A DNA stretch of 64,000 bases, taken from contig NZ_JALLIY010000007.1 of assembly GCF_023242315.1 (NCBI RefSeq), forward strand, positions 124,001 to 188,000, read 5' to 3'. The notes beneath the pieces are model-generated. The model searched no databases. It had not been told where the DNA came from and saw nothing but the letters and a program-made list of their open reading frames with translations. Positions 17,630 to 27,379 of this stretch are shown here, piece after piece. The position numbers were made by a program, and so were the translations under genes. Each line of letters begins with the position of its first letter. The stretch's first letter is position 1. The DNA comes from Pseudomonas sp. MWU13-2105. GTDB taxonomy: Bacteria; Pseudomonadota; Gammaproteobacteria; Pseudomonadales; Pseudomonadaceae.

Positions 17630-18181
17630 ATGTCCAGCGTAATACGTCCGGCCTTGAGCCTGTTGGTCCTGATGACCCTGATTACCGGCGTCGCCTACCC
17701 CCTGGTGGTCACCAGCTTGGCCCAGGTGGCCTTCCCGGAACAGGCCAATGGCAGCCTGGTGCGTGATGCCGACGGCAAGGTCCGGGGTTCGTCGCTGATT
17801 GCCCAGGATTTCACTGGTGACACCTGGTTCCACCCGCGGCCTTCGGCGGGGGCCTTCGCCACCGTGTCGAGTTCGTCGAGTAACCTGAGCCCAAGCAACC
17901 CGGCCCTGGCCACGCGGATCTTCGACGATGCGACCAAGCAGGCGGTACCCGGCCAGGGCCCGGTGCCCCTGGCGTCGCTGACCACCTCGGCCAGCGGCCT
18001 CGATCCGCACTTGCCTCCTGAGGCAATTCGCTATCAACTGGCGCGGGTGGCGCAAGCGCGCCACCTGCCGACGGCCGATGTCGAGCGACTGGTTGAAATG
18101 CATATCGAGCAACCCCTGATTGGCCCGCCGGTGGTCAATGTGCTTGCCTTGAATGCGGCCTTGGCCGAAGTTTCGAAATAA
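17630..18181 (+). CDS. kdpC: Potassium-transporting ATPase subunit C
   Basis: A 183-residue subunit with a single N-terminal transmembrane helix ([20 protein letters not shown]) and a periplasmic domain. KdpC stabilises ATP binding and assembly of the complex. Family signatures are present: [44 protein letters not shown] and [10 protein letters not shown]. The start is ATG 17630, with GAGGAA upstream; the frame also reads further upstream into the REP, which is not credible coding sequence. REP pairs flank the gene on both sides. Confidence 0.97.
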   Translation: MSSVIRPALSLLVLMTLITGVAYPLVVTSLAQVAFPEQANGSLVRDADGKVRGSSLIAQDFTGDTWFHPRPSAGAFATVSSSSSNLSPSNPALATRIFDDATKQAVPGQGPVPLASLTTSASGLDPHLPPEAIRYQLARVAQARHLPTADVERLVEMHIEQPLIGPPVVNVLALNAALAEVSK

Positions 18182-18191
18182 ACACCATTAC

Positions 18192-18269
18192 CTTGTAGGA
18201 GCAGAGCTTGCTCGCGAAGGGGCCCTCAAGGACGCCAAAAGCTTCGCGGGCAAGCTCCGCTCCCACACA
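18192..18269. repeat. REP pair between kdpC and kdpD
   Basis: Arms TTGTAGGAGCAGAGCTTGCT near 18194 and CTTCGCGGGCAAGCTCCGCT followed by CCCACA (to 18266) are inverted. Another partial copy (GCTCTGCTCC) follows at 18271. They lie in the 143-bp gap between kdpC and kdpD. Confidence 0.83.
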
Positions 18270-18324
18270 AGCTCTGCTCCGACAAGGGGCGGTGGTGTCA
18301 GCTTCATAAGTGAGAACCGATGAC

Positions 18325-20976
18325 ATGAGTGATTCCGGTCGCGCCGACGCGCTCCTAGCAGAACTGCCCCGCGACGGTCGTGGCCGGCTCAAGGTGTTCC
18401 TCGGCGCCTCGCCCGGCGTCGGCAAGACCTACGCCATGTTGCAGGCCGCCCACAGTCAACTGCGCCAGGGGGTGAAACTCCTCGCCGGGGTGGTGGAGAC
18501 TCACGGCCGCGCGGAAACCGAGGCGCTGCTCAGCGGTTTGCCGCAGCAGCCGCTGGTGCGCTCGGAGTATCGCGGCGTCCTGCTTGAGGAAATGGACCTC
18601 GACGGCCTGCTCAAGGCCAAGCCCAAGCTGGTGTTGGTCGATGAACTGGCCCACAGCAACGCCCCCAACAGTCGTCACGTCAAACGCTGGCAGGATGTCC
18701 AGGAGTTGCTGGCCGCCGGTATCGACGTATTCACCACGGTCAACGTCCAGCATCTGGAAAGTCTCAATGACCAGGTGCGCGGCATTACCGGCGTGCAGGT
18801 CCGTGAAACCCTGCCGGACTGGGTCCTGCAGGAGGCCGACGAGCTGCTGCTGATCGACCTGCCACCCCGCGAGTTGCTGGAGCGCCTGCGCGACGGCAAG
18901 GTTTATGTGCCGGAGCAGGCCCGCGCCGCCATCGATGCTTTTTTTACCCAGACCAATCTCACCGCCCTGCGCGAGCTGGCCATGCAGACGGCGGCGGCCC
19001 AGGTCGACAACGACCTCGCCCTTGGCTACCGGACCCTCGGCCAGTCGGCGCCGGCCCTGCGCGGACGCCTGCTGGTCGGGGTCGACGGCGATGCCCAGGC
19101 CGAACGCCTGGTACGGCATGCCAGCCGGGTTGCCCAGCGCCGGCATCTGCCCTGGAGCCTGGTGCATGTGGATAACGGCAGCGTCCGCGACGAGCAGTCG
19201 CGGCTGCGCCTGCAAAGCGCCCAGCAACTGGCCGAACGCCTCGGCGGCGAAGTGGTGCTGCTGCGCGCTGGTGAAGTAGCCAAGACCCTGGTTCAGCATG
19301 CCGCCGAACGCCGCGCCAGCCTGGTGCTGGTCGGGCAGTCACGGCAGAACTGGCGTCGTCGACTAGTTGGCGGAGGCCTGGCGGCGCGTTTGTTGCGCAG
19401 CGCCCACGGCTTGGAAATCAACGTACTGGACCGCGATGAAGAGCAACAGGTGACGCGTACCCGCGCCCCGCAAGCGGTGGTCTGGTTCGACTACGCGATG
19501 GCGTTGCTGGCGACGATCCTGGCCACGGGCCTGGCCTGGGGCGTGGCCAGTATACTGCCGTTGCCGAATATCTCCCTGGTGTTCCTCGCCGCCGTCTTGC
19601 TGGTGGCGGTGCGCAGCAGCCTGGGGCCGTCGCTGGCCTGTGCGGTGCTGTCGTTCCTGAGTTATGACTTCCTGTTTATCCCGCCGAAATTTTCCTTCGC
19701 CATCCAGCGTGAGGAGGATGTCCTGACCCTGCTGTTCTTCCTGCTGATGGCGGCGCTCACCGGTAACCTCGCGGCCCGCCAGCGGCGGCAACTGGAAGCT
19801 CTGCGCGACACCCAGGAAGAAACCAGCGAACTGCTCGACCTGTCGCGCAAGCTGACGGCGGCCACGGATCGCCAGGCGGTGGTCAGCGCCGCTTCCCAGC
19901 ACCTCAGTGGTTGGGAGGAACTGCAAGTGTGCCTGCTCAACCGTGACGGCCAGGGCGGCTGGAAAGTCGAGACCGGCGGTCCGCAGACCTTCTCCGAATC
20001 CGAGCGGGCCGCCGCCGACTGGGCCTGGCAGCACGACCAGCCGGCGGGCATGGGCACCGGAACCTTGCCGTTCGGGCGTTGGTGGTGGTGGCCCTTGTCG
20101 GTGGAGGAGGGGCCATTGGCGCTGCTGGGGGTGCGGCCCAAGGATGGCCAGACCTTGAGCGGGCAGCGGCGGCGCCTGTTGACCGCCCTCAGCCAGCCGC
20201 TGGCGCAGGCACTGGCCCGGGCGCAGTTGGCCGACGACCTCGAGGCCGCTCGCCTGCACGGTGAAACCGAGCAACTGCGCAGTGCCTTGCTGGCCTCGGT
20301 GTCCCACGACCTGCGCACCCCGCTGACCTCCATGCGCGGCAGCATCGACAGCCTGCTGGCGTTGGGCGAGGCGATTCCCCTGGCCGACCGCCAGGAACTA
20401 CTGGAAGGCACCCGCGACGAAGCCGAGCGCCTGGACCGCTATATCCAGAACCTGCTGGACATGACCCGCTTGGGCCACGGTGCGCTCAAGCTGGCCCGCG
20501 ACTGGGTTGCGCCGGCCGATATCATCGGCAGTGCGCTGAACCGGCTGCGGGCGGTATTGGCGCCTTTGCAAGTGAGCACCGAGTTGCCGGCGCAATTGCC
20601 GTTGCTCTATGTGCACGCGGCGCTGATCGAGCAGGCGCTGATCAATGTCATGGAAAACGCCGCACGCTTTTCACCGCCCCAGGGCCGGCTGCAACTGCGC
20701 GCCGGTACCACCGACAAGGAGCTGTTCTTTTCCGTCAGCGACGAAGGACCGGGGATTCCGCCGGAGGAACGGCCCAAGATCTTCGACATGTTCTACACCG
20801 CTGCCCGCGGCGATCGCGGCGGACAGGGCACCGGCCTGGGGCTGGCGATCTGCCAGGGCATGGTCGGCGCCCACGGCGGGCATATCAGCGTGGACGACGG
20901 TATCGACGGCCATGGTACCTGTATCACCCTGTTCCTTCCTTTGCAGGAGCAACCGGGCATTGAAAATGAAGCCTGA
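18325..20976 (+). CDS. kdpD: Sensor histidine kinase KdpD
   Basis: An 883-residue inner-membrane kinase that senses potassium limitation or salt stress and phosphorylates KdpE. The N-terminal KdpD domain carries Walker [10 protein letters not shown] at residues 27-35 and [24 protein letters not shown]-like domain covers about 250-370. Four close membrane helices lie at about 390-490 ([20 protein letters not shown] onward). A GAF-like domain follows. HisKA has His661 in [15 protein letters not shown], then HATPase has [24 protein letters not shown] and [13 protein letters not shown]. Start ATG 18325; the GTG at 18310 is less likely. kdpE starts 36 bp after its stop. Confidence 0.97.
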   Translation: MSDSGRADALLAELPRDGRGRLKVFLGASPGVGKTYAMLQAAHSQLRQGVKLLAGVVETHGRAETEALLSGLPQQPLVRSEYRGVLLEEMDLDGLLKAKPKLVLVDELAHSNAPNSRHVKRWQDVQELLAAGIDVFTTVNVQHLESLNDQVRGITGVQVRETLPDWVLQEADELLLIDLPPRELLERLRDGKVYVPEQARAAIDAFFTQTNLTALRELAMQTAAAQVDNDLALGYRTLGQSAPALRGRLLVGVDGDAQAERLVRHASRVAQRRHLPWSLVHVDNGSVRDEQSRLRLQSAQQLAERLGGEVVLLRAGEVAKTLVQHAAERRASLVLVGQSRQNWRRRLVGGGLAARLLRSAHGLEINVLDRDEEQQVTRTRAPQAVVWFDYAMALLATILATGLAWGVASILPLPNISLVFLAAVLLVAVRSSLGPSLACAVLSFLSYDFLFIPPKFSFAIQREEDVLTLLFFLLMAALTGNLAARQRRQLEALRDTQEETSELLDLSRKLTAATDRQAVVSAASQHLSGWEELQVCLLNRDGQGGWKVETGGPQTFSESERAAADWAWQHDQPAGMGTGTLPFGRWWWWPLSVEEGPLALLGVRPKDGQTLSGQRRRLLTALSQPLAQALARAQLADDLEAARLHGETEQLRSALLASVSHDLRTPLTSMRGSIDSLLALGEAIPLADRQELLEGTRDEAERLDRYIQNLLDMTRLGHGALKLARDWVAPADIIGSALNRLRAVLAPLQVSTELPAQLPLLYVHAALIEQALINVMENAARFSPPQGRLQLRAGTTDKELFFSVSDEGPGIPPEERPKIFDMFYTAARGDRGGQGTGLGLAICQGMVGAHGGHISVDDGIDGHGTCITLFLPLQEQPGIENEA

Positions 20977-21012
20977 TATGCTTTGGCTACCGATTGCCAC
21001 GATGTTAAGACC

Positions 21013-21708
21013 ATGACCCAGACCGCGACCATCCTGGTCATCGACGACGAACCGCAGATTCGCAAGTTCCTGCGTATCAGCCTGGTGTCCCAGGGCTACA
21101 AGGTGCTGGAGGCCGGCACCGGCGGCGAGGGTTTGGCCCACGCGGCGTTGAACAAGCCGGACCTGCTGGTGCTCGACCTGGGCTTGCCGGACATGGACGG
21201 CCAACAGGTGCTGCGCGAGTTTCGCGAGTGGTCCATGGCACCGGTGCTGGTGCTCTCGGTGCGCGCCGGCGAGGGGCAGAAGGTCGAGGCGCTGGATGGC
21301 GGGGCCAACGACTACGTGACCAAGCCGTTCGGGATCCAGGAGTTCCTCGCGCGGATCCGCGCCCTGTTGCGCCAGGCGCCCAGCGGCGAGGCCCAGGAGG
21401 CGGCGTTGAGCTTCGGTCCGCTGACCATCGACCTGGCCTACCGGCGGGTGCTGCTCGATGGCGCGGAAGTCTCGCTGACCCGCAAGGAGTATGCGGTGCT
21501 GGCGCAGTTGGCGCGGCATCCCGGGCGGGTGATCACCCAGCAGCAGTTGCTCAAGGATATCTGGGGGCCGACCCATACCGAAGACAGTCACTACCTGCGG
21601 ATCGTGGTCGGGCATCTGCGCCAGAAGCTGGCGGATGATCCCACCGCGCCACGCTTTATCGTGACCGAGGCGGGGGTGGGTTACCGCCTATTGGATAACC
21701 AGGCCTGA
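21013..21708 (+). CDS. kdpE: Response regulator KdpE
   Basis: A 231-residue OmpR-family activator of kdpFABC. Receiver: DDEP at residues 11-14, phosphoacceptor Asp55 in LLVLDLGLPDMDG, VLSVRAGEGQKVEALD and DYVTKPFGIQEFLARI. Winged-helix output: VSLTRKEYAVLAQLARHPG and YLRIVVGHLRQKLADDP, both close to KdpE consensus. Start ATG 21013 is inferred from similarity to other KdpE N-termini; the frame extends 10 codons upstream without a good start. It probably binds the TTTACGC direct repeats upstream of kdpF. Confidence 0.96.
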   Translation: MTQTATILVIDDEPQIRKFLRISLVSQGYKVLEAGTGGEGLAHAALNKPDLLVLDLGLPDMDGQQVLREFREWSMAPVLVLSVRAGEGQKVEALDGGANDYVTKPFGIQEFLARIRALLRQAPSGEAQEAALSFGPLTIDLAYRRVLLDGAEVSLTRKEYAVLAQLARHPGRVITQQQLLKDIWGPTHTEDSHYLRIVVGHLRQKLADDPTAPRFIVTEAGVGYRLLDNQA

Positions 21709-21720
21709 GAGGTTGTCAGC

Positions 21721-21752
21721 TTGTGGCGAGCGGGCTTGCCCGCTCGCCACAA
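21721..21752. terminator. Perfect REP-derived hairpin between convergent kdpE and patatin genes
   Basis: TTGTGGCGAGCGGGC, then TT, then GCCCGCTCGCCACAA: two 15-base arms in perfect complement. It lies between the stops of kdpE and the convergent patatin-like gene. It carries the REP core GCGGGCTTGCCCGC and may act as a bidirectional transcription stop, although there is no long T run. Confidence 0.6.
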
Positions 21753-21761
21753 AGGGGGGAC

Positions 21762-22802
21762 CTAACGGCCTTCTTCCTCATAGCGATCCAGCGTATCGCT
21801 GGCAATCTCCCGTCCGAGGGCGATCAGTTCCGGCGCCTTGTAGAACTCGAAGAACCGGCATACCCGCTTCGGTACGTTGATCAGGATATCCGGCGGGTAG
21901 CCGGCGATCTTGTATTGCGCCAACGAGGTCTGCATCACCTCGAAACTCTGGTTGATCAGGTCCAGCAGCGAGGCCGGTCCCACATTGTCGATGATGAACG
22001 AGCCGGTGGCGGACTTCGGCGCGCCGTTGCCCTGCGGTGCGGCGGCCGGTTGCTGGCCTTGCGGCTCCGGGCCGTCGAGCCAGGGATTGCCCACCTGGGC
22101 GGCGTCGCTGGCAAGGGTCTGCTGTTCCAGGCGCAACAGCTCCTCGGCCTGTTTGCGTCGGAACGGCAAGCGCGAGCCCATGGAACTGAGCAGGTTGTTG
22201 AAGCGGCTCTTGAACGCCGGCGGACGCTGGATCACCGGCAACTGGTACTGTTTCTGGTTGGTGGCGTTGAGGTTGACGGCGATGATCAGGTCGCAGTGGC
22301 TGGAAACCACCGGTACGATCGGCAAGGGATTGAGAATGCCGCCATCCACCAGCATGCGGTTGCCCTGCATGACCGGGGTGAACAGGCTGGGAATCGCCGC
22401 CGAGGCGCGCATCGCCTGGTGCAGGCAGCCTTCCTGGAACCAGATTTCCTGTTGGTTGGTGAGGTCGGTGGCGACGGCGGTGTAGGGAATGCGCAAGTCC
22501 TCGATATTGACCTCGCCGACGATCTTGCGGATCTGCCCGAAGACCTTTTCGCCACGAATCGCGCCGAGGCGAAAGCTCACGTCCACCAGGCGCAGCACAT
22601 CCAGGTAGTCCAGGCTCTCGATCCAGCGGCGATATTCGTCGAGCTTGCCAGCCGCATAGATGCCACCGACCACCGCGCCCATGGAGCATCCGGCGATGCA
22701 GGCGATGTCATAACCGCGTCGTTCGATTTCCTCAATCACCCCGATATGGGCATAACCGCGGGCTCCTCCCGAGCCAAGCACCAGCGCGACACGTTTTTTC
22801 AT
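21762..22802 (-). CDS. Patatin-like phospholipase family protein (RssA-like)
   Basis: A 346-residue protein with the patatin catalytic dyad. The oxyanion segment is LVLGSGGARGYAHIGV at residues 8-23, the nucleophile motif is IAGCSMGAVVGGIYA (Ser about 40), and the aspartate is in MLVDGGILNPLPI. The patatin domain ends near residue 200. A hydrophilic tail contains a PQGQQPAAAPQGN linker and a C-terminal helical region (SLLDLINQSFEVMQ) that recalls bacterial RssA/YlbK-type proteins. Such proteins are lipid acyl hydrolases, mostly cytoplasmic or peripheral. The usual GTSAG is GCSMG here, still within G-x-S-x-G. Substrate unknown. Confidence 0.9.
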   Translation of the reverse strand: MKKRVALVLGSGGARGYAHIGVIEEIERRGYDIACIAGCSMGAVVGGIYAAGKLDEYRRWIESLDYLDVLRLVDVSFRLGAIRGEKVFGQIRKIVGEVNIEDLRIPYTAVATDLTNQQEIWFQEGCLHQAMRASAAIPSLFTPVMQGNRMLVDGGILNPLPIVPVVSSHCDLIIAVNLNATNQKQYQLPVIQRPPAFKSRFNNLLSSMGSRLPFRRKQAEELLRLEQQTLASDAAQVGNPWLDGPEPQGQQPAAAPQGNGAPKSATGSFIIDNVGPASLLDLINQSFEVMQTSLAQYKIAGYPPDILINVPKRVCRFFEFYKAPELIALGREIASDTLDRYEEEGR

Positions 22803-23010
22803 GAGTCAGTCCTTGAGCAAGCTATTGCTAACAATGCACCTACGGCGAGGCGGGTACAATCGTGGCATCGGCAGTTCTTTGCCGTCGAATCGGATTGACT
22901 CCACCCATTGTCATCTTGATTAGCTAAGCTTGAGTGAAAGGCCAAGGCACTTTTTGTCCGGCGCGCCGTCTTAACCTGCACAAGTATTTATTTTCCCTGA
23001 GGTGTCATTG

Positions 23011-23289
23011 ATGAAAGCCTGGATCTGTGTGCCATTGATTGCGTTGGCGTTGGCCGGTTGCGCGGGCAAGACCGCTTACCGGGACAGTTGTGGTACCCAG
23101 CTGGATGCCGCCTGGCATGAGCTGGACCTGGCCAAGGCCGAAGGCTTTGCCGGAACCGTGAGCTACTCCAAGGCGCTGTCGCTGTTGACCGGGGCCAAGA
23201 CCCAGCAGCAGTTCGAAGCCTATGAGGGCTGTACCAACAAGGCCGAGAAAGCCCGCTTCTACATCCGTGAGTCCCGCGCCGGGCGTTGA
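23011..23289 (+). CDS. Small lipoprotein of unknown function
   Basis: A 92-residue protein with a lipoprotein signal peptide (MKAWICVPLIALALAGC); the lipobox LAGC predicts lipidation of Cys17. The mature domain is mostly helical, with two further cysteines (DSCGTQLDAAWHELDLAKAE and YEGCTNKAEKARFYI) that may form a disulfide. The residue after the lipid Cys is Ala, which points to outer-membrane sorting rather than retention. ATG 23011 has GAGG upstream. It stands alone between the divergent patatin gene and a REP pair. I recognise no characterised homologue. Confidence 0.8.
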   Translation: MKAWICVPLIALALAGCAGKTAYRDSCGTQLDAAWHELDLAKAEGFAGTVSYSKALSLLTGAKTQQQFEAYEGCTNKAEKARFYIRESRAGR

Positions 23290-23360
23290 GCCTGTAACTG
23301 TGGTCGCTTGCGGACGCGTGGCATGTCCAATGCCCGTCAGTCAAGGCCGAACACTATCCC

Positions 23361-23436
23361 CGCAGGAGCAGGGCTTGCCCGCGAAGAGGCCCGTGAGGTC
23401 GGCAAAAGCTTCGCTGGCAAGCCAGGCTCCCACAGG
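23361..23436. repeat. REP pair in inverted orientation
   Basis: Arms CGCAGGAGCAGGGCTTGCCC (from 23361) and GCTGGCAAGCCAGGCTCCCA (ending near 23434) face each other in the gap before the moxR-like gene. Confidence 0.83.
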
Positions 23437-23534
23437 TTCGGTGCCGTTGTAGAAAATAGCGTTATTTCGCTGACCTGCATAACGCCAGAAACACGGTAGT
23501 ATCCTCGGCATCTCCCAAGTTCGGATGTCTGCCT

Positions 23535-24452
23535 ATGCGCAGTAAACTGGAAGCCTGCCTGCAGGCCGTGAACCAGGTGGTGTTGGGCAAGGATGCGCAG
23601 GTTCGCCTGGCCCTGACCTGCCTGCTGGCCAACGGTCACCTGCTGATCGAAGACCTGCCCGGCATGGGCAAGACCACTCTCAGCCACACCTTGGCCAAGG
23701 TCCTTGGCCTGAGCTTCCAGCGTATCCAGTTCACCTCCGACCTGTTGCCCAGCGATATCCTCGGCACCTCGGTGTTCGACAAGGACAGCGGGTTGTTCGT
23801 CTTCCATCCGGGACCGATCTTCGCCGAACTGGTGCTGGCCGACGAAATCAACCGGGCCACGCCCAAGAGCCAGAGCGCCTTGCTCGAAGCCATGGAGGAA
23901 GGCCAGGTGACCATCGAGGGCGCCACCCGGCCCTTGCCGTCGCCGTTTTTCGTGATCGCCACGCAGAACCCCAGCAGCCAGGGCGGCACTTTCGCCCTGC
24001 CGGAGTCACAGCTCGATCGCTTCCTGATGCGGGTGTCCCTCGGTTATCCGGCGCGGGCCGCGGAAAAGGCCTTGCTGCAAGGCGTGTCGCGGCGTGACCT
24101 GGTGCCGAAGTTGCAGCCGATCCTCAGCCATGCCGAACTGTCGGCACTGCAACAGCAGGTCAGGCAGGTGCGTACCAGCGATCCGTTGCTGGACTATGTG
24201 CTGCGCCTGGTCGGCGCGACCCGCGATCAAGCGCAATTCGCCTGGGGCCTGTCACCCCGGGCCAGCCTGGCGATCCTCGCCGCCGCCCGGGCCTGGGCGC
24301 TGTTGGCCGGGCGTGAGTATGTGATCCCGGAAGATGTCCAGGCGGTATTGCCCTCGGTGGTCAGCCATCGCCTGCGCGAGCGTGCCGATCCGGCCGGCCA
24401 GGGCGGTGGCGCCCTGGTGCAGTGGTTGCTGCGTGAGGTGCCGGCGCTTTGA
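23535..24452 (+). CDS. MoxR-family AAA+ ATPase
   Basis: A 305-residue AAA+ ATPase. Walker A is DLPGMGKTTLS at residues 40-50, and Walker B is LVLADEINRATPKSQSALLE. Sensor and arginine-finger region FALPESQLDRFLMRVSLGYP and the lid PRASLAILAAARAWALLAGR are typical MoxR features. MoxR proteins act as chaperones for metal or cofactor insertion or complex assembly, usually with DUF58/VWA partners. Its stop overlaps the start of the DUF58 gene, and the next gene encodes a transglutaminase-like membrane protein, so all three form one operon, as in P. aeruginosa (tgpA cluster, from memory). Confidence 0.94.
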   Translation: MRSKLEACLQAVNQVVLGKDAQVRLALTCLLANGHLLIEDLPGMGKTTLSHTLAKVLGLSFQRIQFTSDLLPSDILGTSVFDKDSGLFVFHPGPIFAELVLADEINRATPKSQSALLEAMEEGQVTIEGATRPLPSPFFVIATQNPSSQGGTFALPESQLDRFLMRVSLGYPARAAEKALLQGVSRRDLVPKLQPILSHAELSALQQQVRQVRTSDPLLDYVLRLVGATRDQAQFAWGLSPRASLAILAAARAWALLAGREYVIPEDVQAVLPSVVSHRLRERADPAGQGGGALVQWLLREVPAL

Positions 24453-25405
24453 TCCGGCGTCTGCGCGAGTTCTGGCAGGCCTGGCTGGTGCGGCGCCTGC
24501 CGCCCTCGACGCGGACTCAACTGAGCCAGCGGCAGATCTTCATCATGCCCAATCGCGCCGGCGGAGTCTTTGCCGCGCTGTTGGCGCTGATCCTGATGGT
24601 CGCCATCAACTACCAGAGCAGCCTGGCCTACGCCCTGTGCTTCCTGCTGCTGTCGGTCTTCGTGGTGGCGATCCTGCATACCTGGCGCAACCTGCAAGGG
24701 CTGGTGCTCAGCGCCGGGACGGTGCCTGCGGTGTTTGTCGGCGAGCAGGCGCGCTTTCTGGTGCGCCTGGAAAGTGCCGGGAAAGCCCACCAGGCCATCG
24801 GCCTGGGCTGGTCGAAGCAGGTCTTGCAGCGCGTCGATGTGCCTGCAGCGGGTTTCTGCGAACTGGAGTTGAATCGGCCGACCCTGATGCGTGGCTGGAT
24901 GCATGCGCCGCGCATCGGCGTCGAGAGCAGTTTTCCGCTGGGGATCCTGCGGACCTGGAGCCGGCTCGACCTGGGCCAGAAGGTGCTGGTTTATCCACAG
25001 CCCCTGGAGGGCGAACTGCCGACCCTGGCCAGGGTTTCCGACGATGACCGTGAAGAGGGCATGCGCGCCCAAGGCCAGGGAGTCGACGACTATCAGGGGT
25101 TGAAGGTCTATCAGCCCGGTGACTCCTGGCGGCGCCTGCACTGGAAAGCCTACTCCCGCGGGCAGGGCCTGCTGATCAAGGAGTTCGCCCGGCTCGACGG
25201 CCGTGAGTTGTGCCTGGACTTCCTGGCCCTGGGTGGGGATGTCGAGCAGCGTCTGTCGCGCCTGTGTCATTGGGTGCTGGAATTGTCGCGCCGTGAGACG
25301 CCGTTCTCCTTGCGCCTGCCCGACCAGTTGCTGCCCAGCGACAGCGGCGCGGCCCATTGCGAAGCCTGCCTGCGGGCCCTGGCGCTGTTCGGAAAAGCTC
25401 CATGA
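24449..25405 (+). CDS. DUF58 domain protein
   Basis: A 318-residue protein with two membrane helices near residues 40-80 (AALLALILMVAINYQSSLAY and ALCFLLLSVFVVAILHTW), then a periplasm- or cytoplasm-facing beta domain and a C-terminal DUF58 signature (DDYQGLKVYQPGDSWRRLHW, KAYSRGQGLLIKEF). DUF58 proteins partner with MoxR ATPases. The start is a TTG at 24449 overlapping the moxR TGA; the first ATG (residue 33) would remove conserved N-terminal sequence. The stop overlaps the tgpA start. Together this suggests a MoxR-driven assembly or quality-control complex. Confidence 0.88.
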   Translation: MIRRLREFWQAWLVRRLPPSTRTQLSQRQIFIMPNRAGGVFAALLALILMVAINYQSSLAYALCFLLLSVFVVAILHTWRNLQGLVLSAGTVPAVFVGEQARFLVRLESAGKAHQAIGLGWSKQVLQRVDVPAAGFCELELNRPTLMRGWMHAPRIGVESSFPLGILRTWSRLDLGQKVLVYPQPLEGELPTLARVSDDDREEGMRAQGQGVDDYQGLKVYQPGDSWRRLHWKAYSRGQGLLIKEFARLDGRELCLDFLALGGDVEQRLSRLCHWVLELSRRETPFSLRLPDQLLPSDSGAAHCEACLRALALFGKAP

Positions 25406-27372
25406 GCGCGGCGCCGCTGATCTCCCGCGCCAGCCTGGTCTGGCTGCTGCTGGCGCAGACGTTGGTGATGCTGCCGTTCTGGTTTCATGTGCCGCCGTGG
25501 ATGCTCGCACTGTGGCTTGGCTGCACGGTCTGGCGCATCCAGGTGTACCGCATGCGCGCACGTTTTCCCGGGCGCCTGATGGAACTGCTCCTGCTGCTGG
25601 TGACCATCAGTGGCATCTGGCTCTCGCGCAGCAGTTTGATCGGCCTGGACGCCGGGGCGGTGCTGCTGGTGGCGATGTTCATCCTCAAGCTGGTGGAGAC
25701 CCGCACCCGGCGCGATGCCCTGGTGCTGATTTTTCTCGGATTGTTCTGTGTCGCGGTGGCCTATCTGTTCGAGGACAGCCTGCCCTGGGCGTTCTACAGC
25801 CTGTTGCCGGTGGGGGCCTTGCTGGCGGCCCTGATCGGCTTGCAGCAAGGTTCGACGACCCGGCCCCTGGCGACCCTGCGACTGTCCATGACCCTGTTGC
25901 TGCAAGCCTTGCCGCTGATGCTCCTGCTGTTCCTGTTCTTTCCGCGTATCGCGCCACTGTGGTCGTTGCCGTTGGCCGTCGACAAGGCGCAGAGCGGTCT
26001 GTCCGAGAGCATGTCGCCGGGAGATGTGGCCGAGCTGGGGCGTTCCGCGGAGCTGGCCTTTCGCGCCAGCTTCGATGGTCCCATGCCGGCGCGTCGCGAC
26101 CTGTACTGGCGGGCTCTGACCCTAGAGCAATTCGACGGTCGGCGCTGGAGCCAGGCACCGGCGGTGAGCTACAGCCAGGCACCGAAATGGCAGGGCGCTG
26201 GTGAGTCCTGGCGCTACGGCATCATCCTCCAGGCCAGTGGCAAACCCTGGTTGCCGACGCTGGATGTGGCCCGTACCGATCAGGCGGACGTGCACCAGTT
26301 GGCGGACTATCGGCTGCAGCGCCAGCGACCGGTGCAGCAGGTATTGCTCTATCGGGTCGAGTCCTGGCCGCGGGTGCTGCGCGATCCGCAGCTCAGTGAA
26401 CGTGCCCGGCGCCAGGCCTTGCAGTTGCCGGAGCAGGGCGATCCGCGCAGCCGGCGCTGGGCGGCCCAATTGCGGCAGGCTTATCCACAGCCCCAGGCGC
26501 TGGTGGCGGCGTTGCTCAAGCATTTTCACGACGAGCCGTATTACTACACCCTCAAGCCGCCGACCCTGGGCAGCGACAGTATCGACGCGTTCCTGTTCGA
26601 CAGTCGCCAGGGCTTTTGTGCGCATTACGCCGGGGCCATGGTCTACGTGTTGCGGGCGGCGGGCATTCCGGCGCGGATGGTGGCCGGCTATCAGGGCGGT
26701 GAGTTGAATCCGGCGGGGCAGTTCCTCACGGTGCGTCAGTACGATGCCCACGCCTGGGTCGAATACTGGCTGGACGGGCAGGGGTGGCGCAGTGTCGATC
26801 CGACCTATGCGGTGGCCCCGCAGCGCATCGACCAGGGACTGGAGCAGGCCCTGGCGGCCGACGAGGATATGCTCGGGGCCTCGCGGCTGTCGCCGCTGCG
26901 TTACCAGCACCTGACCTGGCTCAATGATTTGCGTCAAGGCTGGGATAATCTCAATTATGCTTGGCAGCGCCGGGTCCTGGGTTATCAGGGCGAACAGCAA
27001 CTGCAATTGCTCGGGCGCTGGTTCGGCGACCTGACGGCCTGGATCCTGCCGGTCGGGCTGGTGCTGATCCTGGGGCTGCTCTCGCTGGTGTTGCTGCGGC
27101 CCTGGCGGACCCGCTCCGATCCGTCGCTACGGATGTTCGCCGCCTTTGAGAAGCTGCTGCGGCGGCGCGGATTGGTGCGCGAACCGGGCGAAGGCGCGCA
27201 GGCTTTTGGTGAGCGCGCGGCGCGGCAGTTGCCGCGCCAGGCCGAAAATATCAATGCATTTATCCAGAGCTTCATGGCCCAGCGCTATGCTGGACGGAGC
27301 CCGTCGATGAGTGCATTGCAACAGGCGTTGCGGTCATTGCGTCGCAGTCTTGGAAGTTCGATTTGGGAGTGA
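25402..27372 (+). CDS. tgpA: Membrane transglutaminase-like protein, TgpA type
   Basis: A 656-residue inner-membrane protein. Five or six N-terminal helices (DUF3488 region, residues 10-190) precede a periplasmic transglutaminase core, then a C-terminal helix (LTAWILPVGLVLILGLLSLV) and a cytoplasmic DUF4129-like tail. The papain-like triad is complete: Cys406 in RQGFCAHYAGAMVYVLRAAG, His450 in YDAHAWVEYW and Asp466 in SVDPTYAV. The P. aeruginosa homologue TgpA is reported as essential for viability (from memory). The start overlaps the DUF58 stop. Acceptor and donor substrates are unknown; an envelope role is likely. Confidence 0.92.
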   Translation: MSAAPLISRASLVWLLLAQTLVMLPFWFHVPPWMLALWLGCTVWRIQVYRMRARFPGRLMELLLLLVTISGIWLSRSSLIGLDAGAVLLVAMFILKLVETRTRRDALVLIFLGLFCVAVAYLFEDSLPWAFYSLLPVGALLAALIGLQQGSTTRPLATLRLSMTLLLQALPLMLLLFLFFPRIAPLWSLPLAVDKAQSGLSESMSPGDVAELGRSAELAFRASFDGPMPARRDLYWRALTLEQFDGRRWSQAPAVSYSQAPKWQGAGESWRYGIILQASGKPWLPTLDVARTDQADVHQLADYRLQRQRPVQQVLLYRVESWPRVLRDPQLSERARRQALQLPEQGDPRSRRWAAQLRQAYPQPQALVAALLKHFHDEPYYYTLKPPTLGSDSIDAFLFDSRQGFCAHYAGAMVYVLRAAGIPARMVAGYQGGELNPAGQFLTVRQYDAHAWVEYWLDGQGWRSVDPTYAVAPQRIDQGLEQALAADEDMLGASRLSPLRYQHLTWLNDLRQGWDNLNYAWQRRVLGYQGEQQLQLLGRWFGDLTAWILPVGLVLILGLLSLVLLRPWRTRSDPSLRMFAAFEKLLRRRGLVREPGEGAQAFGERAARQLPRQAENINAFIQSFMAQRYAGRSPSMSALQQALRSLRRSLGSSIWE

Positions 27373-27379
27373 GTGTCGA

